This document shows, one piece after another, positions 49,966 to 59,900 of a stretch of DNA of 64,000 bases (the stretch's first letter is position 1; each line of letters begins with the position of its first letter). The DNA comes from OLB6 sp964467455. GTDB taxonomy: Bacteria > Bacteroidota > Ignavibacteria > Kapaibacteriales > Kapaibacteriaceae. The position numbers were made by a program, and so were the translations under genes. Location of the stretch: the NCBI GenBank assembly GCA_964467455.1, contig CAYXQJ010000005.1, positions 104,897 to 168,896 of the forward strand, in the 5' to 3' direction. The notes below the pieces were generated by a model. It had not been told where the DNA came from, did not search any database, and was given only the letters and a program-made list of their open reading frames with translations.

Positions 49966-51284
49966 GAGCGACCTTTCTCGACAAGGGTATCCAAGATGTG
50001 TGCCAATTGTTTGGCAGATTCACGACGCTCGTACTTCTTCACGGCCTCTGCGTCTACGGTGGCGATGGGTTCGTTGCGCTCCCACCGACGATATGCCGTT
50101 AGTAGATCTTCGGCAATGCCTTCTACATCGGCCTGTTGACGGGAGAAGCCCGCCCGCGTCTCGTGAATGAGATGCTCGATCGCACTGTTCGATGGCGCCA
50201 ACGCTAGAATAGGACGTCCCACACCAAGGTATTCATAGACCTTGCCGGGAACGATCTCGGCGCTCTCCTTGGCATCATCTACGATCAACAACGACATCTC
50301 CGATCGCATCAGATGGGCAATGCTCTCACTGTGCGGTACGTAGTCGATCGTTTGCACACTCGAAGCGAACGTCGTCTTCTCCAGCATCTCCTGCACTTCG
50401 GTGCCAAACCGTCCTACACATCGCAACACGATCTGCGACGGACTCAACTGTCCGCGTTGTTCAAGCATCTCCAATGCTGCAAGCAGTGCCTTCGGCGTCC
50501 GACGTCCGTACATCGAACCCGTATAGGTGATCGTGAACCGTTCATTGCGTTGATACTCGACGTTCGGCAGATCGGCCGAATCATAGCCGTTTGGTACGTG
50601 ATGGAATTTGGTAAGGGGCAGGTTGGGTACCTTCCCATGGGCATCGTCAATGATACCCTGCCAAGCACATTCAACGGCATCGGCTTCCGTGAACACCGAT
50701 CGTTCCAATGCACGATCGATCATCGCCGGCAAGAACCAACGATCCGGCGTAGTGAGAAATCCCGTCCACGGATCTCGAAATCCCGCCACCCACGGCAGCG
50801 ACGTCTTGCGCTTGAGCGCACGGCCGATCAAAGCACAGGTGTAGGGAGGAGAGGAGGTGTAGATGGCGTCGACCTTCAACTGGTCTATGGTCTGTAGTCC
50901 TTGGTTGGTAGCAGAACGCAGCCAGCCGATGCGGGCATCGGGGATGAAGAAGGTGGCACGGATGAATTCGGAGAGTTGTTCCTTCCAGCCGCGGCGTTGG
51001 TCGGAGGATTTGTTGACGTTGACGTCAACAGCAGCCCCCTTCCGACCCATGAAGCGTCGGTAGATATCGTAGGGTTCAAGGATGGGTACGCGGATCACGG
51101 TCACGTCGGATGGGATCTTTGCCAACAGAGACTCATCACGTGCGGGAAAATCCCCGTTCTCGACGGTGAGGACGATGGGTTGCCAGCCGAAGTCGCGTAA
51201 GTACGTGACGTGTTTGAGCACACGTTGCACTCCCGGGCCACCACCCGGAGGAAAGTGATAGGCAACAACGAGGACGCGCTTCAT
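49962..51284 (-). CDS. Glycosyltransferase family 4
   Basis: 440 residues from MKRVLVVAYHFPPGGGPGVQ, the hallmark N-terminus of GT4 (GT-B fold) enzymes. Middle region: WVAGFRDPWTGFL with the acceptor loop, FHHVPNGYDSADLPNVEY, then ITYTGSMYGRRTPKALLAA and the donor site ESAEIVPGKVYEYLGVGRPI with its EX7E-like pattern. It transfers a sugar from a nucleotide donor during surface polysaccharide assembly. The start overlaps the stop of the upstream methyltransferase (ATGA). Donor sugar unknown. Confidence 0.87.
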   Translation of the reverse strand: MKRVLVVAYHFPPGGGPGVQRVLKHVTYLRDFGWQPIVLTVENGDFPARDESLLAKIPSDVTVIRVPILEPYDIYRRFMGRKGAAVDVNVNKSSDQRRGWKEQLSEFIRATFFIPDARIGWLRSATNQGLQTIDQLKVDAIYTSSPPYTCALIGRALKRKTSLPWVAGFRDPWTGFLTTPDRWFLPAMIDRALERSVFTEADAVECAWQGIIDDAHGKVPNLPLTKFHHVPNGYDSADLPNVEYQRNERFTITYTGSMYGRRTPKALLAALEMLEQRGQLSPSQIVLRCVGRFGTEVQEMLEKTTFASSVQTIDYVPHSESIAHLMRSEMSLLIVDDAKESAEIVPGKVYEYLGVGRPILALAPSNSAIEHLIHETRAGFSRQQADVEGIAEDLLTAYRRWERNEPIATVDAEAVKKYERRESAKQLAHILDTLVEKGRS

Positions 51285-52096
51285 TGCGGCTTTCGGAAGA
51301 CGAAGGCCGTTTCCATGGCCAAGGCCCGCAGTGGAGCCAGGCCTTTGAGCGGCGTGAGTTCGAGCGTGGGGATGTTGCGCTGATACTTCCAACGGAAGAC
51401 CGGACGCAAGCCGAAGTAGCGTTCATCAACGATCGTCATGCCGGCGGAGAGCGCTGCCTGCTTGATACCGTCGGATGAACAGCGGATGCGGTGGAGCCGA
51501 CGCAGTTCTTCTTGGTTGACGGGATCGCCGTTGTCGATCATCGAAAAGAACAACCGCTTCGGCAACAGATGCACGAAGGGCAGATTACCCAGCGTGGTAT
51601 CGAGCAGCTGCTGATGTCCGCCATACGGCGACGTGTACGGTGGGAAGGTGATCAGGATCACACCGCCGGGCTTCATGATGCGGGCGATGTTCTTCAACGC
51701 AATGCGCGGATCATCGAGGTGTTCGATCACATCGCGCAATAACACAACGTCAAAACGTTCGCGCCAGACCTCGGGGATCTCGTCCATGATCACGTCATGA
51801 TGTGCAAAGGTCACATCGAAGCCGAAGTCTTTAGCGATCGGCGCTGAGATCTGGTCGAGCAGCGGACCAAGGATGTCGGTGCCGAGCGCATAGCTCGTTC
51901 CGCGCTCGACGAAGGCATCCAACACGCCCCCTTCCGCACAACCGATCTCACACACGGCAGGATGTGCGGGAAGGACCTTGAGCTGTTCGAGCCACGGGAT
52001 GAGTGTGTGTACGGCAAGACGGTACTGCATGCGGAAATTCCGCTTGGTGCGCGGGATCCACTGCGACTGTTGTTCGATGCGATCTGCTAGGTCCAT
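51281..52096 (-). CDS. SAM-dependent methyltransferase of the polysaccharide operon
   Basis: 271 residues. N-terminal helix region (RIEQQSQWIPRTKRNFRM) then the SAM loop VCEIGCAEGGVLDAF, acidic strand LGTDILG, FDVVLLRDVIEHLDDP (motif II with the histidine-aspartate pair), and MKPGGVILITFPPYTSPYGG. Such enzymes commonly methylate sugars or lipid intermediates in surface glycan operons. First gene of the leftward run with GT4; divergent from the GT2 gene with 45 bases between starts. Confidence 0.83.
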   Translation of the reverse strand: MDLADRIEQQSQWIPRTKRNFRMQYRLAVHTLIPWLEQLKVLPAHPAVCEIGCAEGGVLDAFVERGTSYALGTDILGPLLDQISAPIAKDFGFDVTFAHHDVIMDEIPEVWRERFDVVLLRDVIEHLDDPRIALKNIARIMKPGGVILITFPPYTSPYGGHQQLLDTTLGNLPFVHLLPKRLFFSMIDNGDPVNQEELRRLHRIRCSSDGIKQAALSAGMTIVDERYFGLRPVFRWKYQRNIPTLELTPLKGLAPLRALAMETAFVFRKPQ

Positions 52097-52141
52097 AACG
52101 CCTCAAAGATACCACTGCCTGCGCCCGTATCTTTGCGCCGA

Positions 52142-53143
52142 ATGACGTACTCCATCATTGTGGCCGTCTACAACCGGCCGGACGAACTTGAAGAGTTGCT
52201 TGAGAGTCTTACCAAGCAGACCATGACCGATTTCGAGGTCGTGATCGTGGAAGATGGCTCATCCGTACCCGCCAAGGACGTCTGCGACCGCTATGCGGAT
52301 CGCCTCCGGTTGCAGTACTTCGCCAAGCCCAACAGCGGTCCCGGCACCAGCCGCAACTACGGCTGTGAACGTGCCCGCGGCGATGTCTTCATCTTCCTTG
52401 ATTCCGACGTCACCGTATCGCCAACGTACCTCGCTGCCGTCGATGCCGGACGTAAGCGTGATCTCCTGGAGGCCTTTGGCGGGCCCGATCGCGAACACGC
52501 CTCGTTCAGCCCGATTCAGAAGGCCATCAGCTACTCCATGACGTCGGTGCTCACCACCGGTGGTATCCGTGGCAGCAAACGTCGCGTAGGCGGTGCCTTC
52601 CATCCCCGCTCGTTCAACATGGGCATTTCGCGGGCCGTATACCAAGCAACCGGTGGGTTCTCCACCCTGCGCTTCGGTGAAGACGTCGACTTCAGCTTGC
52701 GCATCATCGCAGCGGGTTTTCGTACCGGGTTGATCCACGAAGCATGGGTCTATCACAAGCGTCGTACCGACTTCAAGAAGTTCTTCAAGCAAGTGCACAA
52801 CTCCGGCATCGCCCGCATCAACCTCTCGTTGCGTCATCCCGGCTCGCTGAAGCTCACGCACTTCTTCCCTGCCTCTGTCACGGCCTACATCGTCATTGCC
52901 GTGTTCTATACGGCCTTCGTGCCACTCGGCTGGGTCACGTTGCTGCCGTTGGCTGCCTACTTCACGGCCATCATGCTTGATGCATCGATCCGCGGTCGAT
53001 CGCTTTGGATCGGCATGTTAAGTGTTGTGGCCAGTCTTGTGCAGCTCGTTGGCTATGGCACGGGCTTCGTCCGCGGCATCATTTGGCGTATGATCCTCAA
53101 CAAGCCCGAGCAGCACGCATTCGAGAAGACGTTCTATTCCTGA
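52142..53143 (+). CDS. Glycosyltransferase family 2
   Basis: 333 residues from MTYSIIVAVYNRPDELEELL. GT-A fold motifs: VVIVEDGSSVPAK, PNSGPGTSRNYGCERARGDV, the metal-binding FLDSDVTVSPTY (DxD-like), and RFGEDVDFSLRIIAAG near the catalytic base. A C-terminal hydrophobic region (FFPASVTAYIVIAVFYTAFV) gives two or three membrane helices, so the enzyme is membrane-associated. The start ATG is favoured over an upstream TTG at 52133. It converges on the GT9 gene with a 10-base overlap. Confidence 0.87.
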   Translation: MTYSIIVAVYNRPDELEELLESLTKQTMTDFEVVIVEDGSSVPAKDVCDRYADRLRLQYFAKPNSGPGTSRNYGCERARGDVFIFLDSDVTVSPTYLAAVDAGRKRDLLEAFGGPDREHASFSPIQKAISYSMTSVLTTGGIRGSKRRVGGAFHPRSFNMGISRAVYQATGGFSTLRFGEDVDFSLRIIAAGFRTGLIHEAWVYHKRRTDFKKFFKQVHNSGIARINLSLRHPGSLKLTHFFPASVTAYIVIAVFYTAFVPLGWVTLLPLAAYFTAIMLDASIRGRSLWIGMLSVVASLVQLVGYGTGFVRGIIWRMILNKPEQHAFEKTFYS

Positions 53144-54225
53144 ACGTTCTCGTGCTGAACAACGGCATTGAAGATCGTCTCCGGCCGCAGGTAGTTCATG
53201 CACCGATATTCCGGATTCGTACAGTCGTGTTGAAAGAAACACGTACACGTCTTCTCCGGTTCGATCAGCACTCCGCGTCCGTACAGTTCGAACTCGTGCT
53301 TGTTGAAGATGTTGTTCATCAACACTACGCGCTTCTTCAGCGCAATGGCTACGTGCAAGGCCATCGTGACCGCCGTGACCACTACATCGCACGTGTTCAC
53401 GATAGACGGGAAGACTGCTAGCGGAAACGTTCCTTCATAGAGGGCACCGGTTCGTTCTTTCAGCATCACGTTGCGCTCGTGTTCTGCCGGCCCACCGAGA
53501 AGGAGTACACGATGCCCAGCCCCCTTCAACATTTCGATCAACGATATCCATGATTCGATCGGCCATTCACGGGCGATCCACCGTTCACCGCAGCCGGTGT
53601 TGAGGCCAACCACCGATCCACGTCCTTCAGGGATGGTAAGGGGCGAGGGGCCCGGTGCATCCATCACATACTCTTGACGTTGGTACGTTAGGCCGCAGAG
53701 CTCGATGATCTCTTGGGGATAGGAGACGGTGTTCGCTTTGTTGACGTCGTCAAACACACCGGTGATGAACTTGTGTTGGGCAAGTTCGTTGACCGGACCC
53801 GGGAGTCCATCAACAAGTGTGAAGCCGAAGTGCTCTGTTGCGTTGATCGAAGACATCAGCGCACAAGCGTGCAGGTCTTTGTCGAGGTTGATGGCAACGT
53901 CGAACGGAACATGCTGTACGGTGAGGACATTGTCTGCCGTGTAGTGCAGGCGTTTCTCCACCGATGATGGAACGACCTCAGGGGTTTGTGTGAGCCACCA
54001 GATCTCGTGGTTGGGATATTTCTCGCGCAGTGGTGCCAGAAGGACCGACGTGCGGATCACATCGCCGGTGGCGCCCAGCTTGATGATCAGGATACGTCCG
54101 CTACGCTGTTGGTAGTACGAACAATCGTCACAGCGTACGCCGTGAAGTTTATGTGGTTTGCAGGGAATGTCGCCGCGCGCGTGAAGGCAATCGGTCTTGA
54201 GCGACACGCTCGTGAACCGACTCAT
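53134..54225 (-). CDS. Glycosyltransferase family 9 (heptosyltransferase-like)
   Basis: 363 residues. A cysteine-bearing N-terminus (CLHARGDIPCKPHKLHGVRC with CDDC) precedes the GT-B start ILIIKLGATGDVIRTSVLLA. Further family markers are EIWWLTQTP, VGLNTGCGERWIAREWP and VLLLGGPAEHERN, with VVTAVTMALHVAIALKKRVV as the donor-site helix. GT9 enzymes add heptose or related sugars to lipopolysaccharide inner core. The extra cysteines recur in a subset of the family and may bind metal. Last in an operon with GT2 and barrel genes (ATGA overlap upstream). Confidence 0.83.
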   Translation of the reverse strand: MSRFTSVSLKTDCLHARGDIPCKPHKLHGVRCDDCSYYQQRSGRILIIKLGATGDVIRTSVLLAPLREKYPNHEIWWLTQTPEVVPSSVEKRLHYTADNVLTVQHVPFDVAINLDKDLHACALMSSINATEHFGFTLVDGLPGPVNELAQHKFITGVFDDVNKANTVSYPQEIIELCGLTYQRQEYVMDAPGPSPLTIPEGRGSVVGLNTGCGERWIAREWPIESWISLIEMLKGAGHRVLLLGGPAEHERNVMLKERTGALYEGTFPLAVFPSIVNTCDVVVTAVTMALHVAIALKKRVVLMNNIFNKHEFELYGRGVLIEPEKTCTCFFQHDCTNPEYRCMNYLRPETIFNAVVQHENVQE

Positions 54226-55007
54226 ATCCGAACCTGGATCATGAACGTAAAGTTGAGGTTCATCACAACGCTTTCATACGCTTCGTTAAGGGGCGTTGGC
54301 GTTAAGAGCTCACCTCTACCTCGATCTTCCGGATTCTCAGCTGTAGTTGGCCGCATGTCGCGTCCGATCAGGTTCATCGCTCCCCAGCCAACGCTTGTGT
54401 TGAGGAAGACCGGGTAATAGATCTCCCCTTCAATACCGATACGGGCCATGGCGCCCATTCGAGTTGCTGCTTCTTTACCATTGAACGTAGTGTCTTGGCT
54501 GAGTAACTCGCCTTGACTGTTGATCGTCTGCGTGAAGAAGTAGATCGAGTTTGGTGCAACATGGGTGACGCGAGCTTCAACACCGATGTAGGCACGTGCA
54601 TAGGCCAAGGGAAACTCTACAAAGGACCATTCAAAGCCAACACTACCGGAATAGACGTCGACATCGTGACGGACGAGCACCTTCGTATTCGTACCTGTTA
54701 GTGATTGTGCACCGGACATTTGCCAAAGGTCGATCCCAAACGGAATACGAAACATCTTTTGCTTGTCGAGGTCGGCAAATCCCTTGATGCCCCAGCCCAT
54801 TTGCATACCGTCGAGACCACCGCCAAAGCCGGCCGACGTATCTGTTCCATCACCGGTTCCGGTGATCCGATATGTTGCCGGGTTGTCGTTTGTGATCCAG
54901 CTCGTGGAGAGTCCACCGGCCACACGAAAGCGCAGCTGTGCTGATGCGCTTCCGGCAACAAGCAGAAGGAAGAATGTTAGGACGAAGAGGCGTTGAATCA
55001 TGATCAT
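54222..55007 (-). CDS. Outer membrane barrel protein in the glycosyltransferase operon
   Basis: 261 residues. Signal peptide LFVLTFFLLLVAGSASAQ. Strands such as LRFRVAGGLSTSWITND, GFGGGLDGMQMGWGIKGFAD, VGFEWSFVEFPLAYARAYIG and SVVMNLNFTFMIQVRI with alternating pattern suggest a beta barrel. Family unknown. Its ATG overlaps the stop of the GT2 gene upstream and its stop overlaps the GT9 start, so it is tightly coupled to surface glycan genes. Confidence 0.6.
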   Translation of the reverse strand: MIMIQRLFVLTFFLLLVAGSASAQLRFRVAGGLSTSWITNDNPATYRITGTGDGTDTSAGFGGGLDGMQMGWGIKGFADLDKQKMFRIPFGIDLWQMSGAQSLTGTNTKVLVRHDVDVYSGSVGFEWSFVEFPLAYARAYIGVEARVTHVAPNSIYFFTQTINSQGELLSQDTTFNGKEAATRMGAMARIGIEGEIYYPVFLNTSVGWGAMNLIGRDMRPTTAENPEDRGRGELLTPTPLNEAYESVVMNLNFTFMIQVRI

Positions 55008-56056
55008 GGCAAACGTTCTCGGATACTATAACGCTCGGCTTGCAAGTTGTTCTTCACGATCAGTTCGCCGATCAGTCCGATCGAGATCAACTGGACGCCG
55101 ACGATGATCATGGCGATGCCGAAGAGGGCTAGTGGACGTTGGCTTAGTGACGTCATATTCAAGAACCATTCGATCGCCAGCCATGTATCGGTCACCAATC
55201 CGATCAAGACGAACAACGAACCCACGGCACCGAAGAAATGCAGTGGACGTTTGACGTAGCGAGTTGTGAACATCACGGTCAAGAGATCGAGGAATCCCTT
55301 GAGGAACCGACTCATTCCAAACTTCGAAACGCCGAACTTTCGTGGATGATGCTGAACGGGGATCTCTGTTACTCGAAAACCCTCCCAATGCGCTAACGCA
55401 GGGATGTAGCGGTGCATTTCACCATACACCTGGACGGTCTTTACCACATCACGACGATAGGCCTTGAGGCCGCAGTTGAAGTCATGCAGGCGGATGCCGC
55501 TCATCATCGACGTCGTGCGGTTGAAGAGCTTTGACGGAACGGTCTTATGCCACGGATCGTAGCGTTTGCGCTTCCATCCCGACACGAGGTCGTAGCCTTC
55601 ATCAAGTTTTGCGATCAGTGCGGGGATCTCGTTCGGATCATCTTGCAGATCCGCATCCATTGTGATCACAATGTCGCCGTCTGCCTCGGCAAAACCAACT
55701 GCCAGAGCAGCTGACTTACCATGATTCCGACGAAAGCGAATGGCCGTAAAGCGGGGATTAGATGCGTTGATACGTGCGATCTCATCAAACGAACCGTCAG
55801 TGGATCCATCGTCGATGAAGAGAACGGTCCACTTGTTCGGCGAAACACGGTCCAGCACTTCTCGCAAACGTTGTGACAGCTCGCCGAGGGATTCTACCTC
55901 ATTGAGCAATGGAATGACGACCGTGATCGATCCATCGATCCGGGAAGAACCACCTTGTGGACGGCGTTCATCGCGTGACGGACGCCGCCAATTGCGCCGT
56001 CCTCCACTACGGTTGCCCTGCCTGCGTTCCGGTTGTCCTTGTGTTCCTTCGCTCAT
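55004..56056 (-). CDS. Polyprenyl-phosphate glycosyltransferase (GT2, DPM/GtrB type)
   Basis: 350 residues from MSEGTQGQPERRQ, a start that avoids overlapping the previous gene by 38 bases. A basic, disordered N-terminus (GNRSGGRRNWRRPSRDE) precedes the GT-A domain: ITVVIPLLNEVESLGELSQR, VLFIDDGSTDGSFDEI, FRRNHGKSAALAVGFAEADG and the metal site ITMDADLQDDPNEIPALIAK. Two C-terminal transmembrane helices (LHFFGAVGSLFVLIGLVTD, LALFGIAMIIVGVQLISIGL) match the DPM1/GtrB group that loads a sugar on undecaprenyl phosphate. It heads the lipid-linked sugar step of this operon. Confidence 0.88.
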   Translation of the reverse strand: MSEGTQGQPERRQGNRSGGRRNWRRPSRDERRPQGGSSRIDGSITVVIPLLNEVESLGELSQRLREVLDRVSPNKWTVLFIDDGSTDGSFDEIARINASNPRFTAIRFRRNHGKSAALAVGFAEADGDIVITMDADLQDDPNEIPALIAKLDEGYDLVSGWKRKRYDPWHKTVPSKLFNRTTSMMSGIRLHDFNCGLKAYRRDVVKTVQVYGEMHRYIPALAHWEGFRVTEIPVQHHPRKFGVSKFGMSRFLKGFLDLLTVMFTTRYVKRPLHFFGAVGSLFVLIGLVTDTWLAIEWFLNMTSLSQRPLALFGIAMIIVGVQLISIGLIGELIVKNNLQAERYSIRERLP

Positions 56057-56072
56057 ACGTCGATCGACGAGG

Positions 56073-56861
56073 TTAGAGATGGATGAACGTTGTTGATCGT
56101 ATCGAACCATGTGGATCGACCGCCATCAACACATACGCTCCGGGTTGAAGATCGACCATGGAGAGTTGAAGGGCTTCCCCTTCCGACATTGTTGCGAGAA
56201 CCACCTGCCCCCTAACATCCATGATCTTGATCTGTGTGCCGGATCCCAGTCCTGCAAGATGCAATGTTTCTTGCACAGGATGAGGATAGAATTGCACATC
56301 GGCCGTGCTTGTTACTTCTTCGTGCACAGAGGTGGCGATACCGTTGTACCAGACAAGCACACGAAAACGGTCAAGTGCCGGATTATCGGTCTGGAATTTA
56401 GCCCCCGGTTCGACCTTGGTTTTGACGACATTATCGGGGAACTGCGTGTACCCGTCCGTTATGTACATGGAGTCGATGGAAGGGGGCAGAGCACCACTCC
56501 ACGTGATCTCCAGTTTACCTCCGGTCCAATTGACACGCATGTCATGATCTGCGAAAGACGGAGCGCCGATCACAAACTTTCTGATCTCGATGGGGCTCAA
56601 CCACAGAGCGTCGGTTGTTGGCGCAATGGTCCAGACGTAGAAGATATCGCCCGGTAGCGGGATGTTTGGGATCTCGACCTCACCAAGGTCTTTATCCAAC
56701 GAGTCGGTAGCGTCTGGATGGGCGGCAACAGTGAAGTTGAACGACTTAGAACTCACCGGAGTGACGTTCTTGACTGTCAATCGGAACTCAGTACGCTGTG
56801 CAGATAGTGACACTGCGAACAGGATCCCAACCAATGCGGTTGACATTCGTTGCATGCTCAT
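56073..56861 (-). CDS. Secreted protein with T9SS sorting domain
   Basis: 262 residues. Signal peptide STALVGILFAVSLSAQ. The mature part is a beta-sandwich-like pair (TEFRLTVKNVTPVSSKSFNF; GDIFYVWTIAPTTDALWLSP), with an odd, aromatic strand, and a C-terminal domain (VQFYPHPVQETLHLAGLGSG, IKIMDVRGQVVLATMSEG, LQLSMVDLQPGAYVLMAVD) that fits a T9SS type A sorting signal. It probably sits at the cell surface. No enzymatic motif was found. The following glycosyltransferase gene starts 17 bases after its stop codon. Confidence 0.68.
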   Translation of the reverse strand: MSMQRMSTALVGILFAVSLSAQRTEFRLTVKNVTPVSSKSFNFTVAAHPDATDSLDKDLGEVEIPNIPLPGDIFYVWTIAPTTDALWLSPIEIRKFVIGAPSFADHDMRVNWTGGKLEITWSGALPPSIDSMYITDGYTQFPDNVVKTKVEPGAKFQTDNPALDRFRVLVWYNGIATSVHEEVTSTADVQFYPHPVQETLHLAGLGSGTQIKIMDVRGQVVLATMSEGEALQLSMVDLQPGAYVLMAVDPHGSIRSTTFIHL

Positions 56862-56885
56862 GGTCTCACACCATTGTGGTAGAAC

Positions 56886-56921
56886 AAAAAAGGGCAGCAG
56901 GATCCCTGCTGCCCTCTTTTT
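56886..56921 (-). terminator. Intrinsic terminator after the T9SS cluster
   Basis: The stem GGGCAGCAGG/CCTGCTGCCC around an ATC loop is flanked on the coding strand by TTTTTT (minus strand) and by a T-run on the other side, so it can end transcription in both directions. It lies 16 bases beyond the stop of the 56937-60038 gene. Confidence 0.92.
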
Positions 56922-56936
56922 CTAGTCGATCGGGGA

Positions 56937-59900
56937 TTAGCGAACGACGGTAACCGGAGTGGTCACAACGTCGCTGCCATTCGTCACCTTGATGATGTAG
57001 CGGCCAGCGCCGTATGCAGCAGCGTTGAGGTCAACACTGTACACACCTGCTGCCTTCACTTCATCAAGAAGTGTTGCGATGCGCTCACCAACGAGGTTGA
57101 AGAGCTCAACGGTCACGTGTCCGGCATTCGGAACTGCCACGTTGACTGTAGCCGTGTTAGCAACCGGATTCGGCGTAACGGTCGCGTTCAAAGCACCGGT
57201 GGTCATTTCTTCGCCCATGAGGCGGATGCTCGGTGTAGCACCTTCGATCTTGATCGTGTTTGTACGACCAGCGTAGATGGTGCCGAGCACTTCGCCCGTG
57301 ATCGGATTGACTGCGGTGTAGTTGCGGGTAGCGTTAGCGACCGTCACTGTTGCCGGGAAGTCAACACCTTGCATGCGGATGATCGGGCTAGCAGCTTCTT
57401 CAACGTAGGCGTTGTTGCTGAAGCGAACATCGAACAGGCCATTCGGCGGGAGCGGCGGGAGTTCGAAGACGTTCATCGCATCAACGGTGCCGTTTTCGGA
57501 GATGTAGAGATCTGCCGACTTGTTAGCTGCGTCATTGATCGTCACGACGGCGCTGCTGTTCATGACAGCTTGGCGGACCGAAGCGAAGTTCACGCCGGCC
57601 TTGTTGCCGGTACCAGCGACCATCTGAAGATATGCTTGACCAGAGATCTTGACCCAGTAGCCGAGACCAGGAGCGATCTCAGTGACTGCCTGATAGCCAC
57701 GATCCGTGACGTAGCGGAAGAAGTCGCCTTCGATCTGCGGGAATGCACCCGAGCCATACGGCAACAGCGAAACACGTTCGGTGCTGATCGGTGTCGAGAG
57801 CGAACCGATGGTGTTCCAGCCTTCATACAGACGTGTCGGATATGTTTGATCGTCGATGCGGGTCAAACGTGAACCGGCAACAGTCTTGTCAACTTCATCA
57901 GAATACTTCACGAAGTAGCCAACGCCAGGAGCGAGGTTTGTTTCGTTGGTCTGATAGCTGTTCTGAGCAAAACGGATCGGAATGTTCAGTGCATTCTTGA
58001 AGACGTCTTTCCAGTAGGAAGAAGACGGATTCACCGGTACAGAGAGAAGATTCCAGCCCTTGTTGATGACCGGGAACTGAGCAACCTTCGGCAGCGTGTA
58101 CTCGATCACAAACGCATTGATGTCGGCATCACGAATCGTGAACGAGTAGCGTGAACCACCGATGTTCGTGGCATTACGCATGTTCACATTGAAGCGTGAA
58201 CCGTTCAGAGTGTCGCGAATAAAGAGTTCCGAACCAGGCGTGAAGTCATCTGTGTCCCACGAAACAACGATCGGATAGTTCAGTGCATTACCTGCGTCGA
58301 AGCGGCAATAGTACAGGATCGTCGTGTCAGAGTAGATGTCACGGATGTCACGTGAAGCAGCCTTCGGACGTGTCGGCGTAGCAGCCCACAGATCACCAAG
58401 ACCGTTTTCGTAGAGGTTCTCACCTTCGCTATTACGTGGGTACCAACGAGCACCAAAGCCTGACAGCGGATTGATGTAGACGGTCTCACCGAAGAGGGTG
58501 TCAACTTCGTTGCGAGCACGTGCACCAACACCCATTACGAGGTAAGTACGCTCGATCGGATCATCTGAGTTGCGGACTTCAAGACGAATACCTGTGGTCG
58601 GACCGGACGGTGCTTGTTGCCAGTTGTTCTGATCATCAAAGACGCTCGGTTCGAACGGATTGCGGAAGTAGATAAAGGTAACCTTGATACGAACCGGGGT
58701 CACATTGATCGAATTTGACTCAAATGTGAGATAACCGACGTAGGTACCGGCAACTTCACCACCACCATCGAGAGGCAGTTCATTCGGATCGCAGATCACG
58801 CGCATGTTGAGGTCGCGCATACCAACGGTCGGGTCGCCGTTCGGCGTTGTACCATTGGTTGTACCAAGAATACCCTTGTCCATCATCGGGATGTATCCTT
58901 CACGAACCGGGTTCGGGAATGGATTGATCTCGCCGGCGCCGCCCTTGAGGAACGACTTGAACTTGAGCCACTTGCTGTCGGACTGGACGGTGATGTCATA
59001 TGCACGCGTACCGAGTACGGCGTTGATGACGTCGATGTCGCGTGTACCGATGCCGTTCACATTGTCGTCATAGTTCGAACCAGAGTCGATCGTGATCGGA
59101 TCAACGATGAACCACGACGAACCATTGGAATTCTGCACGGAGTCAACAAGACGGAACTGCGGGTCAGCAACGTTCGTGAACGAAAGTTGCGGGATAAGGT
59201 CCGTCACTTCCAACCAGATCATACCCGGCTTCGACGGGCGAAGCGGATCACGGATCTGTTCAACTTGGTTTGCATCGAAATAGTAGTTGTCTACACCACC
59301 AAGGCCAGCAAACTCCGAAGGCTGCGGATCGTTCGGGAATGGGATCTCGAAGCCAACTTGGAAATCGTTGTAGAACAACGTGTCATTGGTGATGATAAGC
59401 GGCGTACGTGCGCTCACCGGATCACCAGCCGGATTGGCGATGACGCGGAACTTGAGGTACACGAGTTCGACGAATGGGCGCTGATCGCAAGGTGTTGTAA
59501 TATCACCTGTTTGCGGTAGCGACTTCGGCGAAACGGCCGTGATCATGACGCGCTTACCACGAAGGCGGTTTTGGATCGGTGCGTCAATAACACTTTGATA
59601 CGTCGTGTCTCGCGACACATGTGACGAGAATTCAAAGTCCTTTGCCAAACATCCCAAGGGCATGTTTTGCGTGCCGCGGTTCGGGCCATTCTTTTCAATG
59701 CCCATAAATTCAACAGCAGTGCTATCGAATTGAACCTTGAACTTGAAGCTATAGATCGGGAAAGCTTCATAGTCTGCGGTTGAACGCCAGCAGTTCTTAA
59801 TGAAGACCGGCACAAGCAATGTGCGTTCTCCATTCGGACCACGACGTGGTGTCCAAATACGGCCGTCAGGATAGTAGGTTGTATTCCAACCTGCTGCAGC

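Noticed and set aside
56886..56921. Possible riboswitch in the region after the T9SS cluster
   Set aside because: The structure is a plain stem with T-runs on both sides and no conserved aptamer-like junction.
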